Source: Verrucomicrobiota bacterium
GTDB lineage: Bacteria; Verrucomicrobiota; Kiritimatiellia; Kiritimatiellales; Tichowtungiaceae
Assembly (NCBI GenBank): GCA_016342445.1
Contig: JAEIOF010000005.1
Span: 1-41,350, forward strand
Length of the DNA: 41,350 nt
Direction of reading: 5' to 3'
The position numbers and the translations under genes were made by a program. Below the pieces are notes generated by a model. The model did not search any database. It saw only the letters and a list, made by a program, of their open reading frames with translations, and was not told where the DNA came from. Positions 23,736-31,870 of the stretch are shown here, in pieces (position 1 is the first letter of the stretch; each line of letters begins with the position of its first letter).

Positions 23736-25286
23736 ATGAAAAGAATCATTCCCATAGCCGCCGCTGTGCTTTCCGGAGTTCTGCTGTTTCTGAGTTTCCC
23801 GCCGTTTGAAATCGAATTTCTCGGGTGGGTGGCGTTGATCCCGCTGATCCTCGCCTGTGCGGGGGCCGCGCCGCGCCGCGCGGCCGGGCTCGGCTGGTTG
23901 GCCGGCGCGATCTTTTTTCTGGGGACGCTGTTCTGGCTTCGGCACGTTACGTGGTTTGGCTTTGTCGCCCTCGCGTTTTATTGTGCACTTTACATGATAC
24001 CATTCGCGACGTTCATTTCTCTGCGCTCTTGCGGATGGCGCAGTATGGCGCGCGTGAAAAATCTGGCGTGGATCATCGGTGCGGCGGCGGTCTGGACCGC
24101 TTCGGAATATGTGCGCGCGACCTTCATCACCGGATTTCCCTGGAACCCGCTCGGCGTCAGCCAGTACGCGCAGGGCACACTGATTCAGATTGCAGAGTGG
24201 GGCGGGGTGTACTTCCTCTCCGCGCTGATGGTGTTTGTGAATGTTGCGAGTGCCGTGACACTTCTTCAATATATTTCCGGACTGCGGAGCTCGGGCTATC
24301 GGTTACATGTTGAACTGATGAGCGCCTTGTTCCTGCTCGCCCTCGCATCCTCCTTCGGCCTCCGCGTGCTGCTCGCGGAAGAGGCTTCGTCCGAGCCGGT
24401 TCGTGCCGCGCTCATCCAGCCCAATGTTCCAGAGGTTGGAAATTGGGACGTGCCCGACCCCGAACTCATTTACGAGCGACTCGAAGAGCTCACCGACATC
24501 GCCGGACATATGCTGGATCTTGATCTCATCATCTGGCCCGAAACCGCCCTGCCCGATTGCGTTCGGTACAGCGCCCGAAGCGCCGGGCTCGTCGAACAGA
24601 CAACTCGGATCACCGGCGTGCCGCTGCTCGCCGGAAGCATGGACTATATTTGGCGACCAAGCGGCACCCCCGATTTTTATAACGGCTCCATGCTTTTCAA
24701 CACGCGCGGCGAACTGCTCAGCAGCTACTACAAGCAGCACCTCGTTCTCTTCGGGGAATACATCCCTTTCGACGGGCAGATCCCCTTCGTCAACGCCCTC
24801 ACGCCCATCGGCTCCAGCTTCACGCCCGGGCACCAGACAACTCTGTTTAAACTGCCCGGTGATCCGCGCGGGTTTTCTGTGCTGATCTGTTTTGAAGACA
24901 CGCTTCCCTATCTCGCCCGCCGCGCCGCGCAGCGCGGCGCCACTTGGCTGGTCAATCAGACCAACGACTCGTGGTTCGATCCGGACTGCGGCTCTAAGCA
25001 GCATCTGGCCAATGCTGTGTTCCGCTGCATCGAAACCCGTCTTCCGATGGTGCGCTGCACCAACACCGGCATCACCTGCCTGATCGACAAGAAGGGGAGA
25101 ATCACGCAAACCATCGCCCCGCGCGTCGAAGGCGTCCAGGCGGTCGAAGTGACACCGGCTGATCCTGCGCGCGCACCCACAATCCACACCCGTTTCGGCG
25201 ATTGGTTTGCACAGGCTTGCCTGCTCGGCAGTGTTGCGCTATTTATCGTGGCCCTGATAAAAAGAAGAAAAACGACTCATGCTTGA
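23736..25286 (+). CDS. lnt: Apolipoprotein N-acyltransferase Lnt
   Basis: Adds the third acyl chain to lipoproteins at the inner membrane. 516 residues. N-terminal membrane helices (IIPIAAAVLSGVLLFLSFPPF, FLGWVALIPLILACA, and others to about residue 190) are followed by a periplasmic nitrilase-type domain with the catalytic triad E269 (WPETALP), K333 (YYKQHLVLFGEYIPF) and C385 (LICFED), plus NQTNDSWF and a C-terminal membrane helix (LLGSVALFIVALI). The ATG at 23736 begins the first helix; the frame is open further upstream but that part is antisense-like. It overlaps prfB by eight bases. A one-mismatch palindrome at 24427 encodes VPEVGN. Confidence 0.95.
   Translation: MKRIIPIAAAVLSGVLLFLSFPPFEIEFLGWVALIPLILACAGAAPRRAAGLGWLAGAIFFLGTLFWLRHVTWFGFVALAFYCALYMIPFATFISLRSCGWRSMARVKNLAWIIGAAAVWTASEYVRATFITGFPWNPLGVSQYAQGTLIQIAEWGGVYFLSALMVFVNVASAVTLLQYISGLRSSGYRLHVELMSALFLLALASSFGLRVLLAEEASSEPVRAALIQPNVPEVGNWDVPDPELIYERLEELTDIAGHMLDLDLIIWPETALPDCVRYSARSAGLVEQTTRITGVPLLAGSMDYIWRPSGTPDFYNGSMLFNTRGELLSSYYKQHLVLFGEYIPFDGQIPFVNALTPIGSSFTPGHQTTLFKLPGDPRGFSVLICFEDTLPYLARRAAQRGATWLVNQTNDSWFDPDCGSKQHLANAVFRCIETRLPMVRCTNTGITCLIDKKGRITQTIAPRVEGVQAVEVTPADPARAPTIHTRFGDWFAQACLLGSVALFIVALIKRRKTTHA
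24427..24441. repeat. One-mismatch palindrome in lnt
   Basis: TTCCAGAGGTTGGAA, read VPEVGN at the start of the nitrilase domain. Confidence 0.75.
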
Positions 25287-26400
25287 AGAACTAAAAGAAC
25301 AAACCGTCGCCGTTCGCGCTCGCCTCATCGAAATGCAGGGCTACCTCGGCATCGACGAAAAACGCGCCGAAGTTGCGCGCCTCGAACTCGAAGCCGCTGC
25401 ACCCGATTTTTGGAACGATCAAAACGCGGCCAATGCCAACTTTTCCGCCAGCAAAGCCGCCAAAGCGGTCATCGCCCCGTTTGAAAAAATCGAAGCGGCT
25501 CTAGATGACGCCGACGTCATGCTCGAACTCGCAGAAACCGAAGACGAAGCGGGACAGGTGCAGGCCGCTAAAGAAATTGAACAGATGCTCGATGCCTGCG
25601 AAGCCAACTTCCAAACCCTGGAAATGCAATCGCTGCTCGGTGAGCCGCTCGATTCAAAAAATGCCTACTTGAGCCTGCATGCGGGCGCGGGCGGCACCGA
25701 GTCCTGCGACTGGGCCGACATCCTCTACCGCATGTACACGCGCTATGCTGAGCGCAACGGGTTTAAGGTCGACATCATGGACTATCAGCCCGGGGAAGAG
25801 GCCGGCATCAAAAGCGTGATGTTTCAGATTTCCGGCGATTACGCCTACGGACGTCTCAAAGGCGAGCGCGGTGTCCACCGGCTTGTGCGCATCAGCCCCT
25901 TCGATTCCGCCTCGCGCCGCCACACCTCTTTCGTCGCGCTCGACGTCACCGCCGAGCTCGACGACGATATCGAAGTGGAGATTGCCGAGAGCGATCTGCG
26001 CATCGACACCTACCGCGCACAGGGGGCAGGCGGTCAGCACGTCAACACCACCGACTCCGCCGTCCGCATGGTCCATTTGCCGACCGGCATCATCGTGCAG
26101 TGTCAGGCCGAGCGTTCGCAGCACAAGAATCGCGAGAAGGCCATGAAGGTTTTGCGCGCGAAAGTCTACGAGCACGAACTCGACAAACAGAAACAGGCCG
26201 CCGAACAGTTTTACGGGTCCAAGGGAGAGATCGCCTGGGGGCATCAGATTCGTTCTTACGTTATGCAGCCCTACACCATGGTTAAAGACCATCGCACCGA
26301 TGAGCAGATCGGCAATGTGCAGGGCGTCCTCGATGGCGCCATCGATCCCTTCATCGAAGCCTATCTCAAACTCAAACAAAAAGAGGCGGCGGGCGCATGA
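25279..26400 (+). CDS. prfB: Peptide chain release factor 2, without programmed frameshift
   Basis: Recognises UGA/UAA stop codons and triggers peptide release. 373 residues; the stop-codon motif is SPF at 206-208 (RISPFDSASRRHTSF), the RF2 type, and the peptidyl-transferase motif is GGQ at 251-253 (GAGGQHVNTTDSAVR). The gene reads in a single frame through GYLGIDEKRAEV, where many RF2 genes carry an in-frame UGA and a +1 frameshift, so that autoregulation is absent here. It overlaps lnt upstream and trpC downstream (ATGA). One palindrome copy at 25609 encodes FQTLEM. Confidence 0.96.
   Translation: MLEELKEQTVAVRARLIEMQGYLGIDEKRAEVARLELEAAAPDFWNDQNAANANFSASKAAKAVIAPFEKIEAALDDADVMLELAETEDEAGQVQAAKEIEQMLDACEANFQTLEMQSLLGEPLDSKNAYLSLHAGAGGTESCDWADILYRMYTRYAERNGFKVDIMDYQPGEEAGIKSVMFQISGDYAYGRLKGERGVHRLVRISPFDSASRRHTSFVALDVTAELDDDIEVEIAESDLRIDTYRAQGAGGQHVNTTDSAVRMVHLPTGIIVQCQAERSQHKNREKAMKVLRAKVYEHELDKQKQAAEQFYGSKGEIAWGHQIRSYVMQPYTMVKDHRTDEQIGNVQGVLDGAIDPFIEAYLKLKQKEAAGA
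25609..25623. repeat. One-mismatch palindrome in prfB
   Basis: TTCCAAACCCTGGAA, read FQTLEM between the N-terminal helical domain and the core. Confidence 0.8.
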
Positions 26401-27209
26401 ACATCCTGAATGAAATAATAGAAAACAAGCGGCTGGAGATCGAAACGCCCGGATATTTCCAAGCCTTGGAAGACGTGCTCGAAAATATTCCACACCTTGG
26501 AAAAAATGCACCGCCGTGCAGTGAAAAAGTTCCAACCCCTGGAAAAATCGATTTTGTCGCCGCGCTGAAAGCCGCGCCGATTGGGTTGATTGCGGAAGTG
26601 AAGCGGCGGTCTCCCTCCGCCGGGCCGATCCGAGAGCCGTTCGATCCCGCGGCCATTGCTCGCGCCTACGAAGCGGCGGGCGCACAGGCGATTTCCTGCC
26701 TGATGGATGCGAAGTATTTTGGCGGCGGCGAAGCGCAGTGGAACGAAGTTCGTGCGGCCACCGGCCTGCCGATGCTCTATAAAGAATTCGTCGTCGATCC
26801 GCGTCAGATTTTTCACGCCGAAGCGCTCGGTGCCTCCGCCGTGCTTCTCATCGTCGCCGCGCTCACCGATGATGAGCTGCGATCCTTCATACAGCTGGTC
26901 GACGCCTCCGGGATGACGCCGCTGGTCGAAGTGCATACTGAAGAGGAGATGAAACGGGCCGTTGACGCCGGTGCGCAGTGCATCGGGATTAACAATCGCA
27001 ACCTCAAAACCTTCGAAACGAAAATTGAAACCACGCTCCGCTTGCGCGAACTCGCTCCGGCGGACTGCATCTTGATCAGCGAAAGCGGAATCCGTACAGC
27101 CGATGACATCCGGACGCTTCAGGCCTCGGGGGTTTCTGCCGTCCTCGTCGGCGAAAGTCTCCTTCGTCAGCCGGATATCGGGGTGGCGGTAAAGAACCTG
27201 ATGATTTAA
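26397..27209 (+). CDS. trpC: Indole-3-glycerol-phosphate synthase TrpC
   Basis: Closes the indole ring from CdRP in tryptophan synthesis. 270 residues, TIM barrel: start NILNEIIENKRLEI, catalytic Lys and Glu in IAEVKRRSPSAG, SCLMDAKYFGG, LYKEFVVDPRQI, LLIVAALTDDEL, LVEVHTEEE, GINNRNLKTFE, ILISESGIRTADDI and AVLVGESLLRQ. The N-terminal linker between the first helix and the barrel carries three palindrome copies (26457, 26488, 26530), read FQALED, IPHLGK and VPTPGK, where relatives have a variable segment. It overlaps prfB by four bases and ends the operon. Confidence 0.96.
   Translation: MNILNEIIENKRLEIETPGYFQALEDVLENIPHLGKNAPPCSEKVPTPGKIDFVAALKAAPIGLIAEVKRRSPSAGPIREPFDPAAIARAYEAAGAQAISCLMDAKYFGGGEAQWNEVRAATGLPMLYKEFVVDPRQIFHAEALGASAVLLIVAALTDDELRSFIQLVDASGMTPLVEVHTEEEMKRAVDAGAQCIGINNRNLKTFETKIETTLRLRELAPADCILISESGIRTADDIRTLQASGVSAVLVGESLLRQPDIGVAVKNLMI
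26457..26544. repeat. Triple palindrome cluster in trpC, spacings 31 and 42 bp
   Basis: 26457-26471 is perfect (spacer GCC); 26488-26502 (TTCCACACCTTGGAA) and 26530-26544 (TTCCAACCCCTGGAA) have one mismatch each. Offsets of three and four helical turns. Confidence 0.9.
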
Positions 27210-27220
27210 TTTTTTTCCGC

Positions 27221-27248
27221 TTGAAATTGGAGCGAAGCTGTCTATTCT
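27221..27248 (+). promoter_or_regulatory. Promoter of tRNA-Asp
   Basis: TTGAAA (27221-27226), 16 bases, TATTCT (27243-27248), then 15 bases to the tRNA. Confidence 0.6.
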
Positions 27249-27263
27249 CTCCCTCTCTTCGGT

Positions 27264-27340
27264 GGGGATGTAGCTCAATTGGTTAGAGCGCTAGCCTGTC
27301 ACGCTGGAGGTTGCGGGTTCGAGTCCCGTCATCCTCGCCA
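27264..27340 (+). tRNA. tRNA-Asp (anticodon GTC)
   Basis: 77 bases with encoded CCA. The acceptor arms GGGGATG and CATCCTC pair with one G-T; the anticodon loop is CTGTCAC and the T-arm contains GGGTTCGAGTCCC. Discriminator base G is usual for Asp. Confidence 0.96.
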
Positions 27341-27346
27341 CCCTTT

Positions 27347-27374
27347 AGCACACTCTTTTCGAGTGTGCTTTTTT
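27347..27374 (+). terminator. Rho-independent terminator after tRNA-Asp
   Basis: AGCACACTC and GAGTGTGCT form a perfect 9-bp stem around TTTTC, then a run of six T (27369-27374). Confidence 0.9.
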
Positions 27375-27546
27375 CATTTCTGAGATAAACGCGGGGGGTT
27401 GTCTCCGACAGTGAATAATAATATACACTTTTCATTAAGGGATTTCCGCCACGAGCCAAGATGGCCGGAAAAACGGAACAATTAGTGCTTAACAATCCCA
27501 GAGGATTTAAATACGATCCAAACGGTCGCAAATAAAAGGAAGACCA

Positions 27547-27810
27547 ATGATTTTAATGGGCGATAGAGTTCCGATGTACAAGATGAGAGCTCACCGGGGG
27601 CTGTTGTGGGCAGCCGCGTTGATCTTCGTTGTCGGGGGTCTGCTGGCAGCATATTTTTATGGTGAAGATACCTATTCATCGAGCAGTACTCGCGGCCTGT
27701 TCACTCTCATCGTCACCTCGGTTTTAAGCCTGTTTTTGATCATTGCAGCGACAGCGCACTTCTGGTTTGCCCATCTCTGGCATCATCGCCCCGGCTATAA
27801 ACGCGGATAG
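27547..27810 (+). CDS. Small two-helix membrane protein of unknown function
   Basis: 87 residues with a short basic start, a first membrane helix (GLLWAAALIFVVGGLLAAYFY), a Ser-rich loop (EDTYSSSSTRG) and a second helix (LFTLIVTSVLSLFLIIAATAHFWF), ending in a His/Trp/Arg-rich tail (HLWHHRPGYKRG). AAAAGGAAG precedes the ATG by a good distance. No family recognised. It lies alone between two tRNA genes. Confidence 0.7.
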   Translation: MILMGDRVPMYKMRAHRGLLWAAALIFVVGGLLAAYFYGEDTYSSSSTRGLFTLIVTSVLSLFLIIAATAHFWFAHLWHHRPGYKRG

Positions 27811-27824
27811 AAACCTTTCAGCGT

Positions 27825-27852
27825 TTGACTTTCCTTTTGGATTTCGCATAAT
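27825..27852 (+). promoter_or_regulatory. Promoter of tRNA-Thr
   Basis: TTGACT (27825-27830), 16 bases, CATAAT (27847-27852), then 17 bases to the tRNA start; close to the sigma70 consensus. Confidence 0.75.
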
Positions 27853-27869
27853 CCCGCCTCTTTTTTAAC

Positions 27870-27944
27870 GCCGGCGTAGCTCAGTGGTAGAGCAGCTGAT
27901 TTGTAATCAGCTGGTCGGGGGTTCGACTCCCTCCGCCGGCTCCA
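27870..27944 (+). tRNA. tRNA-Thr (anticodon TGT)
   Basis: 75 bases with encoded CCA. The acceptor GCCGGCG pairs perfectly with CGCCGGC; the anticodon stem CTGAT/ATCAG carries loop TTGTA; the T-arm has GGGGGTTCGACTCCC. Discriminator base T. Confidence 0.96.
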
Positions 27945-27968
27945 CAGGCCACCCCGAACTTTCGGGCC

Positions 27969-27986
27969 GGTCGGGGGTTCGACTCC
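27969..27986 (+). repeat. 18-bp duplicate of the tRNA-Thr T-arm region
   Basis: GGTCGGGGGTTCGACTCC occurs inside the tRNA at 27913-27930 and again, exactly, 56 bases downstream. It may be the trace of an integration/excision event or partial duplication at the tRNA 3' end. No integrase is nearby. Confidence 0.7.
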
Positions 27987-28054
27987 GTGACCCTGCGGGC
28001 TCCGCCGCAGGCACTTTCTGCGCGTGCGCCTCAGGTCGCCGGCTTCAGCACTTA

Positions 28055-28090
28055 AAACCCCTCGCTTTTACGGTAGGGGTTTATTATTTT
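28055..28090 (+). terminator. Probable terminator between tRNA-Thr and the CDF gene
   Basis: AAACCCCT (28055-28062) pairs with AGGGGTTT (28075-28082), 12-base loop, followed by a broken T-rich stretch (ATTATTTT). Confidence 0.5.
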
Positions 28091-28099
28091 CACCCAGCT

Positions 28100-28972
28100 A
28101 TGAACACCGCAGTACAAAAGGCTCAACAGATCACGTGGGTCGGATTTGCCGTCAACCTTTTGCTGGCGGGTCTTAAATTTACGTTTGGATTTTTCGGCCG
28201 TTCGCAGGCCGTGCTGGCGGATGCGGTTCATACGCTCTCCGATATGGTGACCGATCTGTTCATCCTGATCGGCATAAAATTCTGGTCCGCGCCCGCCGAT
28301 AAATGCCACCCGTACGGCCATCAGCGCATCGAAACCATTTGCACGGTTGGGATTGCGTCCCTGTTGGCTTTTGCTTCCATGGGGATCGGCTGGGATGCCG
28401 TGCAGCGGATGTCTCATCCGGTTTGTCCTCCGCTTTCCTTTGTTTTTATTGCCCCGCTGATTTCGATTATCGTGAAGGAAATTCTTTTCCGCCGCACGCG
28501 GGCGGTGGGGCGGCGCATCAATTCGCCCGCGGTGATAGCCAACGCCTGGCACCACCGGAGTGATGCCATCAGCTCCATCCCTCCGCTCGTCGCGGTGGTG
28601 GCGGCCGCAATGAATCCCAAGTGGGCCTTCCTCGATCCGGTTGGGGCTCTGATTGTTGCTCTGCTGATTCTCAAGGTGGCTTGGGAGATCGCTGCGCCGG
28701 CGCTGGCGGAGCTGACGGAAAAGGCCGCCGCGCCTGAAGAGATTCAAGAGATCGAAGCCCTGGCGCTTGCCGTGTCCGGCGTACATTCCATTCACCGCGT
28801 TCGGACACGGCGTCTGGGCGCCGGCACCTTCGTCGATCTGCACGTGGTTGTTGACGGCGGGATCTCTGTATATGCCGGACATGAAATTGCCAACGCAGTG
28901 CAGCTCCGGCTTTTGAATGAGGGTCCGGCGGTTGTCGACGTTACCGTACACATTGAGCCGGACGAAAAATGA
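28100..28972 (+). CDS. Cation diffusion facilitator (CDF) family transporter
   Basis: Metal/proton antiporter of the inner membrane. 290 residues. Helix I-II: WVGFAVNLLLAGLKFTFGFFGRSQAVLADAVHTLSDMVTDLFILIGI, which includes the metal-site ADAVHTLSD motif. HPYGHQRIET is the signature loop. Helix V carries the second metal pair NAWHHRSDAISS. The C-terminal cytoplasmic domain begins about residue 205 (EEIQEIEALALAVSGVHSIHRVRTRRLG to VHIEPDE). HxxxD spacing in both helices favours divalent metals such as Zn, Fe or Mn, but the substrate cannot be fixed. The ATG at 28100 begins family similarity. It overlaps mnmA by four bases. Confidence 0.9.
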   Translation: MNTAVQKAQQITWVGFAVNLLLAGLKFTFGFFGRSQAVLADAVHTLSDMVTDLFILIGIKFWSAPADKCHPYGHQRIETICTVGIASLLAFASMGIGWDAVQRMSHPVCPPLSFVFIAPLISIIVKEILFRRTRAVGRRINSPAVIANAWHHRSDAISSIPPLVAVVAAAMNPKWAFLDPVGALIVALLILKVAWEIAAPALAELTEKAAAPEEIQEIEALALAVSGVHSIHRVRTRRLGAGTFVDLHVVVDGGISVYAGHEIANAVQLRLLNEGPAVVDVTVHIEPDEK

Positions 28973-30012
28973 AAAAACGCGCAGCGGTTGGAATGAGTGG
29001 CGGGACGGATAGTTCTGTAGCGGCGGCGCTGCTGGTGGAGCAGGGCTACGAAGTGATCGGCTTGACCGCCCACATGTGGAAAGAGGGCTCGCGCTGCTGT
29101 TCCCTTGAGGACGTCACCCGTGCGCAGAAAGTTTGCGCCGCGCTTGGAATCCGCCACTACGTCGTCAACGCGCAGGATCGATTCACCGAGCGGGTTGTGA
29201 ACCCGTTTGTCGAGGAATACGTCGCGGGCCGTACGCCGTCGCCCTGTATTTCCTGCAACCAGTTCATCAAATTCGGGTTTTTACTCGACCGCGCCGCGCA
29301 GCTCGATTGCGACATCCTCGCAACCGGTCACTATGCCCGCATCGAAGAGCGCGGCGGCTCATTCCATTTGTTACGCGCCGCCGATCCCAAAAAAGACCAG
29401 ACCTATTTTCTGAGCCGCCTTTCGCAGAAGCAGCTTGCGCACATCGCCTTTCCGCTCGGCGATTGGACGAAAGAGCAGGTCAAGCAGTGGTCGACCGATC
29501 ACGATCTGCCGATCGTTCCGCGCGGCGAAAGTCAGGACCTCTGTTTTGTGGAGGCGGGAAAATATGCCGAATTCATTGAAAGCCGCGTTCCGGACGTGAA
29601 GAAAAAAGGACATGTTGTCGACGACAACGGCAAGATTCTTGCCGAGCACGAAGGCATCCACCGTTTCACGGTCGGCCAGCGCGGCGGAACCGGTGTCGCC
29701 ACCGGCGAGCGGGTTTATGTCAAACACATCGATGCGGACGGTAATAAAATCACGCTCGCCCCGCGCGAAAAAATGATGCAGCCCGAGTGCATCGTCACCG
29801 ATGCGCATTGGATCAGCGGGATGTTTCCAATGGTTGGAAAAGTGACGGTTCAGCCGCGCTACGGCCATAGCGGCGCGCCCGCCGCGATTGAAAAAATCAG
29901 CGACACTGAATTCAGCGTCCGCTTCGACGAACCGCAGTTCGCCCTCACCCCCGGCCAGGCCGCCGTCGTTTACGACGGCGACGAAGTCCTCGGCGGAGGA
30001 TGGATAAAATAA
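28969..30012 (+). CDS. mnmA: tRNA-specific 2-thiouridylase MnmA
   Basis: Thiolates U34 of tRNA Lys, Glu and Gln. 347 residues: PP-loop SGGTDSSVAA (usually SGGVDSS), catalytic Cys in SPCISCNQFIKF and the second Cys in GESQDLCFV, tRNA-contact region ATGHYARIE and KDQTYFLSRL, and the C-terminal domain HRFTVGQRGG to LTPGQAAVVYDGDEVLGGGWI. Coupled to the CDF gene (ATGA overlap). A perfect palindrome at 29825 encodes FPMVGK in the beta-barrel domain. Confidence 0.96.
   Translation: MKKRAAVGMSGGTDSSVAAALLVEQGYEVIGLTAHMWKEGSRCCSLEDVTRAQKVCAALGIRHYVVNAQDRFTERVVNPFVEEYVAGRTPSPCISCNQFIKFGFLLDRAAQLDCDILATGHYARIEERGGSFHLLRAADPKKDQTYFLSRLSQKQLAHIAFPLGDWTKEQVKQWSTDHDLPIVPRGESQDLCFVEAGKYAEFIESRVPDVKKKGHVVDDNGKILAEHEGIHRFTVGQRGGTGVATGERVYVKHIDADGNKITLAPREKMMQPECIVTDAHWISGMFPMVGKVTVQPRYGHSGAPAAIEKISDTEFSVRFDEPQFALTPGQAAVVYDGDEVLGGGWIK
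29825..29839. repeat. Perfect palindrome in mnmA
   Basis: Spacer TGG, read FPMVGK. Confidence 0.92.
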
Positions 30013-30016
30013 GGCA

Positions 30017-30110
30017 GGAATAATGGAATACCGGAATACAGGATTGCCGGAAAAGAGGAGCACGCACGGCGCTCCGTCTGGCACCCCATATTTCTCCATT
30101 CCAATATTCC
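30017..30110. repeat. Intergenic inverted repeat between mnmA and the TauE-like gene
   Basis: GGAATAATGGAAT (30017-30029) and ATTCCAATATTCC (30098-30110) are complementary with one mismatch across a 68-base loop. No T-run follows, so it is not an obvious terminator. Confidence 0.55.
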
Positions 30111-30123
30111 GGGGGAGGGGATA

Positions 30124-30873
30124 ATGGAATGGTGGATCTATCCTCTTTTGGTGCTGGCCGGTTTCATGGCCGGGTTTGTCAATACGCTGGCGGGCGCGGG
30201 GTCGGTGGTGTCGCTGGCGGTGCTGAATCTGGCGGGACTTCCTCTCGGTGTGGCGAACGGGACGAACCGGGTGGCGATTCTGTTTCAGACGGCGCTGGCC
30301 GTTGGCCGGTTTAAGAAACAGGGCAAGCTGGAGGTTCGTCCGCATCTCGGGATTATTCTGTCCGCGGTGGCCGGCGGAATTCTTGGCGCGCTGATTGCCG
30401 GACAGGTGAGCGGCGCGGTTTTGCGCCGGTCGATTGGCATCTGCATGGCGCTGACGCTGGTTCCGCTTCTGTTGAGACCAACCCGCTGGCTGGAAGGAAA
30501 TCCTGAGCGGGAGAAAAAAGGTGCCGGGCCGGTTCAGATGATTTCGTTTTTTCTCGTCGGTGTTTATGGCGGATACGTTCAGCTTGGCGTGGGCGTGTTT
30601 CTGCTGACGGCGCTGGTGCTGGTGGCGGGGCTCGACCTCGTGCGAGGGAACGCCGTGAAACTGTTGATTGCGTTTTGTTACACGGTTCCGGCGCTGGCCA
30701 TTTTCGTGATGAACGATCTGGTGCGCTGGGATCTGGGGCTGACGCTTGCCTGCGGCAACATGCTCGGGGCGTGGGCGGCGACTCACGAGGCGGCTAAACG
30801 CGGAGCGCCGTTTATCCGTTGGCTCTTGATCGTTGTGGTGATTGCCGCGGCAACCCGCTACCTGTTTTTCTGA
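30124..30873 (+). CDS. TauE/SafE-family membrane permease
   Basis: 249 residues, about seven or eight hydrophobic helices. Family marks: a first helix with GFMAGFVNTLAGAGSVVSLAVLNLAGLPLGVANGTNRVAI, the mirrored second half ISFFLVGVYGGYVQLGVGVFLLTALVLVAGLDLVRGNAVKLLI, and a terminal helix. TauE/SafE proteins export sulfite, sulfoacetate or related organic anions; the substrate here is unknown. GGGGAGG precedes the ATG. Its end overlaps the converging acyltransferase gene by 16 bases. Confidence 0.88.
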   Translation: MEWWIYPLLVLAGFMAGFVNTLAGAGSVVSLAVLNLAGLPLGVANGTNRVAILFQTALAVGRFKKQGKLEVRPHLGIILSAVAGGILGALIAGQVSGAVLRRSIGICMALTLVPLLLRPTRWLEGNPEREKKGAGPVQMISFFLVGVYGGYVQLGVGVFLLTALVLVAGLDLVRGNAVKLLIAFCYTVPALAIFVMNDLVRWDLGLTLACGNMLGAWAATHEAAKRGAPFIRWLLIVVVIAAATRYLFF

Positions 30874-31763
30874 ACCGGGTTGAGCACCCAGCGTTTGTTG
30901 AACCAGAAATACTGTTCGGGATGCTCGCGGATCAGGCCGTCAAACACAGTGATGACTTCCTGCATGATGCGCTGCCGGTCGGCGGATTTGTCGGCTTCGG
31001 GATTCGGAAGAATGGGTTCAAATACGCGCGCTTCGTGCAGGGTCCACCCCTTGCGGATCACCGCGACCGGCAGGATCGGGCATTTGGCCATCTGGGCGAA
31101 AATCGCGGTGCCGGGGCCGAGGCTGGCGCGGCCGTTCAGGAAGTCGACGCAGACATCCGACTCGCGGGAGCGTACATCGGGGAGAATGGCCAGCACTTCG
31201 CCGCTTTTCAGGCGACGCACCACGTTTTGCAGAATGCGCGAATCGTTGAGCACCACATCCATGCCGGTGGCGTTGCGCATCTGGTTGAGCAGTTCATCGG
31301 TTAGCGGGTTTTTCTGACGGCGGGCGATCGAGAAGATCGGCAGGCCGTCGAGTTTGGCGGCGACACCGGCGAGATCCCAGTTGCCCATGTGCGCGGTGGC
31401 GAAAATCAGCGGGCCTTTTTCCTGATGATATTTCTGCACCTGCTGCATCTGCTCATAGAGCGGCATGGCGCACAGGGCTTCCGGAGTCAGTTTTTTGAAG
31501 CGGGCGGCCTCGATGGCGTTAAAGCAGATGTTTCGAAACGAGATCCATGCGATATGCCGGCGCTCTGCGGCGGAAAACCGGTCGCCAAAAACCTCGTGGA
31601 TCCGCCGTTGCGCTTCGACGGAGCGGAAGCGCAGCACGTAAAAGAAAAAGGCTCCGACCAGCCAGCCGACGGCCAGTGCCGCGCGCAACGGCAGCACATT
31701 GACGAAGCCGAGGAGTCCGCGCAGCATCACGTATTCAAAAATATGTTTCGGGCGGTGTTTCAT
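30858..31763 (-). CDS. Lipid A biosynthesis acyltransferase (LpxL/HtrB family)
   Basis: Adds a secondary acyl chain to lipid A at the inner membrane. 301 residues. N-terminal hydrophobic anchor (LLGFVNVLPLRAALAVGWLVGAFFFYVL), the catalytic HxxxxD motif in ATAHMGNWDLAG, SIARRQKNPLTDELLNQMRNATG, GEVLAILPDVRSRESDVCVDFLNGRASLGPGTAIFA and a C-terminal EHPEQYFWFNKRW typical of the family. Which acyl position it serves is unknown. It lies downstream of dnaE on the same strand; a perfect palindrome at 31839 sits in the gap. Confidence 0.93.
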   Translation of the reverse strand: MKHRPKHIFEYVMLRGLLGFVNVLPLRAALAVGWLVGAFFFYVLRFRSVEAQRRIHEVFGDRFSAAERRHIAWISFRNICFNAIEAARFKKLTPEALCAMPLYEQMQQVQKYHQEKGPLIFATAHMGNWDLAGVAAKLDGLPIFSIARRQKNPLTDELLNQMRNATGMDVVLNDSRILQNVVRRLKSGEVLAILPDVRSRESDVCVDFLNGRASLGPGTAIFAQMAKCPILPVAVIRKGWTLHEARVFEPILPNPEADKSADRQRIMQEVITVFDGLIREHPEQYFWFNKRWVLNPVQKNR

Positions 31764-31838
31764 GAAAAGTTCAGGGTTCGAGGTTCACAATTCGGAGTTT
31801 GTTGTTCCTGGGCGTTGTCCGCAAGATTGCTTTTGATT

Positions 31839-31853
31839 TTTCCAATCCTTGGA
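31839..31853. repeat. Perfect intergenic palindrome between dnaE and the acyltransferase gene
   Basis: Spacer TCC. On the minus strand, in gene direction, it is followed by an A-tract. It lies 18 bases past the dnaE stop. Confidence 0.92.
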
Positions 31854-31870
31854 AACTCCGACCCCGGGAT

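Noticed and set aside
29371-30786. A 471-residue minus-strand frame
   Set aside because: It spans the antisense of mnmA and the TauE-like gene and shows no domain signal.
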